Assembly: GCA_027574665.1 (NCBI GenBank)
Contig: CM050673.1
Span: forward strand, 9,533,420 to 9,597,419
From: Rhynochetos jubatus
Lineage: Eukaryota > Chordata > Aves > Eurypygiformes > Rhynochetidae
Reading direction: 5' to 3'
Length of the DNA: 64,000 nt
The position numbers and the translations under genes are program-made. Positions 60,853 to 64,000 of the stretch are shown here, one piece after another. How positions within the stretch are numbered: the first letter of the stretch is position 1; each line of letters opens with the position of its first letter. A model generated the notes under the pieces. The model saw only the letters and a list, made by a program, of their open reading frames with translations. It had not been told where the DNA came from and ran no database searches.

Positions 60853-63800
60853 TGGAGCAAGCCAGGCCTCAAACCACGAGAAGTTCCAGCCCAAAAGGCA
60901 GCCAAAATGCAGCCCACATCCGGGAGAATCTCAAGAGCAGGGGATGGAGCAAGCCAGGCTTCAAACCACAAGAAGCTCCAGCCCAAACGGCAGGAAAAAT
61001 GCAGACCACCTCCGGGAGAATCTCAAGAGCAGGGGGTGGAGCAAGCCAGGCCTCAAACCACGAGAAGCTCCAGCCCAAAAGGAAGCCAAATTCCAGCCCA
61101 CATCCGGGAGAATCTCAAGAGCAGGGGATGGAGCAAGCCAGGCCCCAAACCACGAGAAGCTCCAGCCCAAAAGGCAGCCAAAATCCAGCCCACATCCGGG
61201 AGAATCTCAAGAGCAGGGGGTGGAGCAAGCCAGGCCCCAAACCACGAGAAGCTCCAGCCCAAAAGGCAGCCAAAATCCAGCCCACATCTGGGAGAATCTC
61301 AAGAGCAGGGGGTGGAGCAAGCCAGGCCCCAAACCACGAGAAGCTCCAGCCCAAAAAGCAGCAAAAATGCAGGCCACCTCCGGGAGAATCTCAAGAGCAG
61401 GGGGTGGAGCAAGCCAGGCCTCAAACCACGAGAAGTTCCAGCCCAAAAGGCAGCCAAAATACAGCCCACATCCGGGAGAATCTCAAGAGCAGGGGGTGGA
61501 GCAAGCCAGGCTTCAAACCACAAGAAGCTCCAGCCCAAACGGCAGGAAAAATGCAGACCACCTCCGGGAGAATCTCAAGAGCAGGGGGTGGAGCAAGCCA
61601 GGCCTCAAACCACGAGAAGTTCCAGCCCAAAAGGCAGCCAAAATACAGCCCACATCCGGGAGAATCTCAAGAGCAGGTGGTGGAGCAAGCCAGGCTTCAA
61701 ACCACAAGAAGCTCCAGCCCAAACGGCAGGAAAAATGCAGACCACCTCCGGGAGAATCTCAAGAGCAGGGGGTGGAGCAAGCCAGGCCTCAAACCGCGAA
61801 AGCTCCAGCCCAAAATGCAGCCAAAATCCAGCCCACCTCCGGGAGAATCTCAAGAGCAGGGGGTGGAGCAAGCCAGGCCTCAAACCACGAGAAGTTCCAG
61901 CCCAAAAGGCAGCCAAAATCCAGCCCACATGCGGGAGAATCTCAAGAGCAGGGGGTGGAGCAAGCCAGGCTTCAAACCACGAGAAGTTCCAGCCCAAAAG
62001 GCAGCCAAAATACAGCCCACATCCGGGAGAATCTCAAGAGCAGGTGGTGGAGCAAGCCAGGCTTCAAACCACGAGAAGCTCCAGCCCAAAATGCAGGAAA
62101 AATGCAGACCACCTCCGGGAGAATCTCAAGAGCAGGGGGTGGAGCAAGCCAGGCCTCAAACCACGAGAAGTTCCAGCCCAAAAGGCAGCCGAAATACAGC
62201 CCACATCCGGGAGAATCTCAAGAGCAGGTGGTGGAGCAAGCCAGGCTTCAAACCACGAGAAGCTCCAGCCCAAAATGCAGCCAAAATACAGACCACATCC
62301 GGGAGAATATCAAGAGCAGGGGGTGGAGCAAGCCAGGCCTGAAACCACGAAAAGCTAAAACCCAAAAGGCAGCCAAACTCCAGCCCAACTCCCGGAGAAT
62401 ATCAAGAGCAGGGGGTGGAGTAAGCCAGGCCTCAAACCACGAAAAGCTCCAGCCCAAAAGGCAGCCAAAATGCAGGCCACATCCGGGAGAATCTCAAGAG
62501 CAGGGGGTGGAGCAAGCCAGGCCTCAAACCACGAGAAGCTCCAGCCCAAAAGGGAGCCAAAATACAGCCCACATCCGGAAGAGTATCAAGAGCAGGGGAT
62601 GGAGCAACCCAGGCCTCAAACCACAAGAAGCTCCAGCCCAAAAGGCAGGAAAAATGCAGGCCACCTCCGGGAGAATATCAAGAGCAGGGCGTGGAGCAAG
62701 CCAGGCCTCAAACCACGAGAAGCTCCAGCCCAAAATGCAGCCAAAATCCAGCCCTATATCTGGGAGAATATCAAGAGTAGGGGCTGGAGCAATCCAGGCC
62801 TCAAACCATGAGAAGCTCCAGCCCAAAATGCAGCCAAAATGCAGCCCACATCCGGGAGAATCTCAAGAGCAGGGGGTGGAGCAAGCCAGGCCTCAAACCA
62901 CGAGAAGCTCCAGCCCAAAATGCAGCCAAAATACAGCCCACCTCCGGGAGAATCTCATGGGCAGGGGGTGGAGAAAGCCAGGCCTCAAACCACGAGAAGC
63001 TCCAGCCCAAAATGCAGCCAAAATACAGACCACATCCGGGAGAATCTCAAGAGCAGGGGGTGGAGCAAGCCAGGCCTCAAACCACAAGAAGCTAAAGCCC
63101 AAAAAGCAGCAAAAATGCAGCCCACATCCGGGAGAATATCAAGAGCAGGGGGTGGAGCAAGCCAGGCCTCAAACCACGAGAAGCTCCAGCCCAAAAGGCA
63201 GCCAAAATGCAGCCCACATCCGGGAGAATCTCAAGAGCAGGGGGTGGAGCAAGCCAGGCCTCAAACCACGAGAAGTTCCAGCCCAAAAGGCAGCCAAAAT
63301 GCATCCCACATCCGGGAGAATCTCAAGAGCAGGGGATGGAGCAAGCCAGGCTTCAAACCACAAGAAGCTCCAGCCCAAACGGCAGGAAAAATGCAGACCA
63401 CCTCCGGGAGAATCTCAAGAGCAGGGGGTGGAGCAAGCCAGGCCTCAAACCACGAGAAGCTCCAGCCCAAAAGGAAGCCAAATTCCAGCCCACATCCGGG
63501 AGAATCTCAAGAGCAGGGGATGGAGCAAGCCAGGCCCCAAACCACGAGAAGCTCCAGCCCAAAAGGCAGCCAAAATCCAGCCCACATCCGGGAGAATCTC
63601 AAGAGCAGGGGGTGGAGCAAGCCAGGCCCCAAACCACGAGAAGCTCCAGCCCCAAAGGCAGCCAAAATCCAGCCCACATCTGGGAGAATCTCAAGAGCAG
63701 GGGGTGGAGCAAGCCAGGCCCCAAACCACGAGAAGCTCCAGCCCAAAAAGCAGCAAAAATGCAGGCCACCTCCGGGAGAATCTCAAGAGCAGGGGGTGGA

Positions 63801-64000
63801 GCAAGCCAGGCCTCAAACCACGAGAAGTTCCAGCCCAAAAGGCAGCCAAAATACAGCCCACATCCGGGAGAATCTCAAGAGCAGGTGGTGGAGCAAGCCA
63901 GGCTTCAAACCACAAGAAGCTCCAGCCCAAACGGCAGGAAAAATGCAGACCACCTCCGGGAGAATCTCAAGAGCAGGGGGTGGAGCAAGCCAGGCCTCAA
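60853..64000 (+). repeat. Higher-order repeat N: 26 monomers, 2392-bp period, cut by window end
   Basis: Bases 60853-61608 recur at 63245-64000 at an offset of exactly 2392 bp (26 x 92). Matching landmarks are GGGGATGGAGC near 60940/63332, ACGGCAGGAAAAATGC near 60987/63379, AAAAGGAAGCCAAATTCC near 61077/63469, and the GGCCCCAAACC run that follows. I saw about five mismatches, including GCATCCC near 63302 and GGTGGTGG near 63884. The second copy runs off the window, so the block continues to the right. Confidence 0.87.

Larger units (their letters stand above)
1..64000 (+). repeat. 92-bp satellite DNA array, whole window
   Basis: The window consists from first to last base of head-to-tail copies of one 92-bp monomer. 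Recognisable words recur once per monomer in fixed order: CATCCGGGAG, AGCAGGGGGTGG, CCAGGCCTC, GAAGCTCC and CCAAAATGCAGCCC. The ATG in the last word falls at 13 and again at 63943, which fits 695 monomer steps with a net phase loss of 10 bp. No inverted monomer, no inserted element and no unique sequence was found. Both ends are cut inside the array, so its true length is unknown. I do not recognise the monomer as a named satellite family. The missing transposon insertions and strong local homogeneity suggest active turnover by unequal exchange or amplification, which is inference. Confidence 0.98.

Noticed and set aside
67..63930. Ladder of 69-residue reading frames on the reverse strand, one per monomer
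   Set aside because: Each monomer has two reverse-strand TGA stops in one frame, 30 bp apart. Because 92 shifts the frame, a given reverse frame meets them every third monomer. The open stretch between them from the first TTG is 69 codons. Longer versions (for example 191 codons at 24343-24918) occur only where a one-base indel skips a stop. They have no ATG start and are by-products of the repeat.
1..64000. CRISPR array
   Set aside because: Repeats are contiguous with no unique spacers, the unit is 92 bp, variants are shared between units, and no cas genes are present.
1..64000. Coding minisatellite inside a known gene (mucin-like or similar)
   Set aside because: The period is not a multiple of 3, single-base indels are frequent and uncorrected, and no frame is preferentially preserved.
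1..64000. Centromeric satellite with CENP-B box
   Set aside because: No sequence resembling the CENP-B box (TTCG...CGGG pattern) was found in the monomer. Centromere identity cannot be inferred from repetition alone.
1..64000. G-quadruplex-forming array
   Set aside because: Each monomer has only one run of three or more G (GGGGGTGG). Four such runs do not occur within a short distance, so canonical quadruplexes are unlikely.
1..64000. Telomeric repeat, rDNA spacer or tRNA-derived repeat
   Set aside because: No TTAGGG-type motif, no rRNA homology and no tRNA A/B-box pair or cloverleaf was recognised in the monomer.

Overview
The whole 64,000-base window is one uninterrupted tandem array of a 92-bp satellite monomer, about 695 copies in head-to-tail orientation. 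I see no conventional gene, RNA gene, transposon, CRISPR array or unique flanking DNA, and both window edges cut through the array. A monomer identical to the majority sequence lies at 12169-12260. It is 59% G+C and very poor in T on the + strand (hand count A 31, C 28, G 26, T 7). Two CpG sites per monomer decay repeatedly to TpG and CpA, which points to a CpG-methylating eukaryote, most simply a vertebrate. The species and chromosome position (pericentromeric, subtelomeric or interstitial) cannot be read from the sequence.

Layout: 1-3878 holds a 23-monomer (2116 bp) higher-order repeat. 3879-7363 is mixed monomers. 7364-10146 is a 15-monomer (1380 bp) duplication with one mismatch seen. 9840-11405 is a 9-monomer (827 bp) duplication. 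12173-16440 is a second 23-monomer unit (2113 bp) containing a nested 1011-bp repeat. 18717-21907 is a 17-monomer (1564 bp) duplication. 22440-24910 is a weaker 15-monomer duplication. 27200-28450 (738 bp), 28940-29850 (460 bp), 35690-36800 (553 bp), 38660-39919 (735 bp), 39986-40720 (368 bp), 45690-47150 (184/736/920 bp) and 50455-51010 (276 bp) are shorter ones. 48200-54500 is rich in a monomer subfamily with XhoI and PstI sites. 55560-56690 is the most diverged stretch. 56691-64000 has its own subfamilies and a 26-monomer (2392 bp) repeat cut by the window end.

The + strand is open over very long distances in all three frames, with reading frames of up to about 2800 codons. This follows from the monomer: its few T residues never form TAA, TAG or TGA, and 92 is not a multiple of 3, so each frame reads all three phases in turn and repeats every 92 codons. 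I treat these frames as non-genic, while noting that any transcript could encode a basic Q/P/S/R-rich repeat polypeptide. The notable content is therefore structural: many different local higher-order periods, near-identical recent duplications, single-base-only phase drift, CpG decay, and a possible 46-bp ancestral half-unit.
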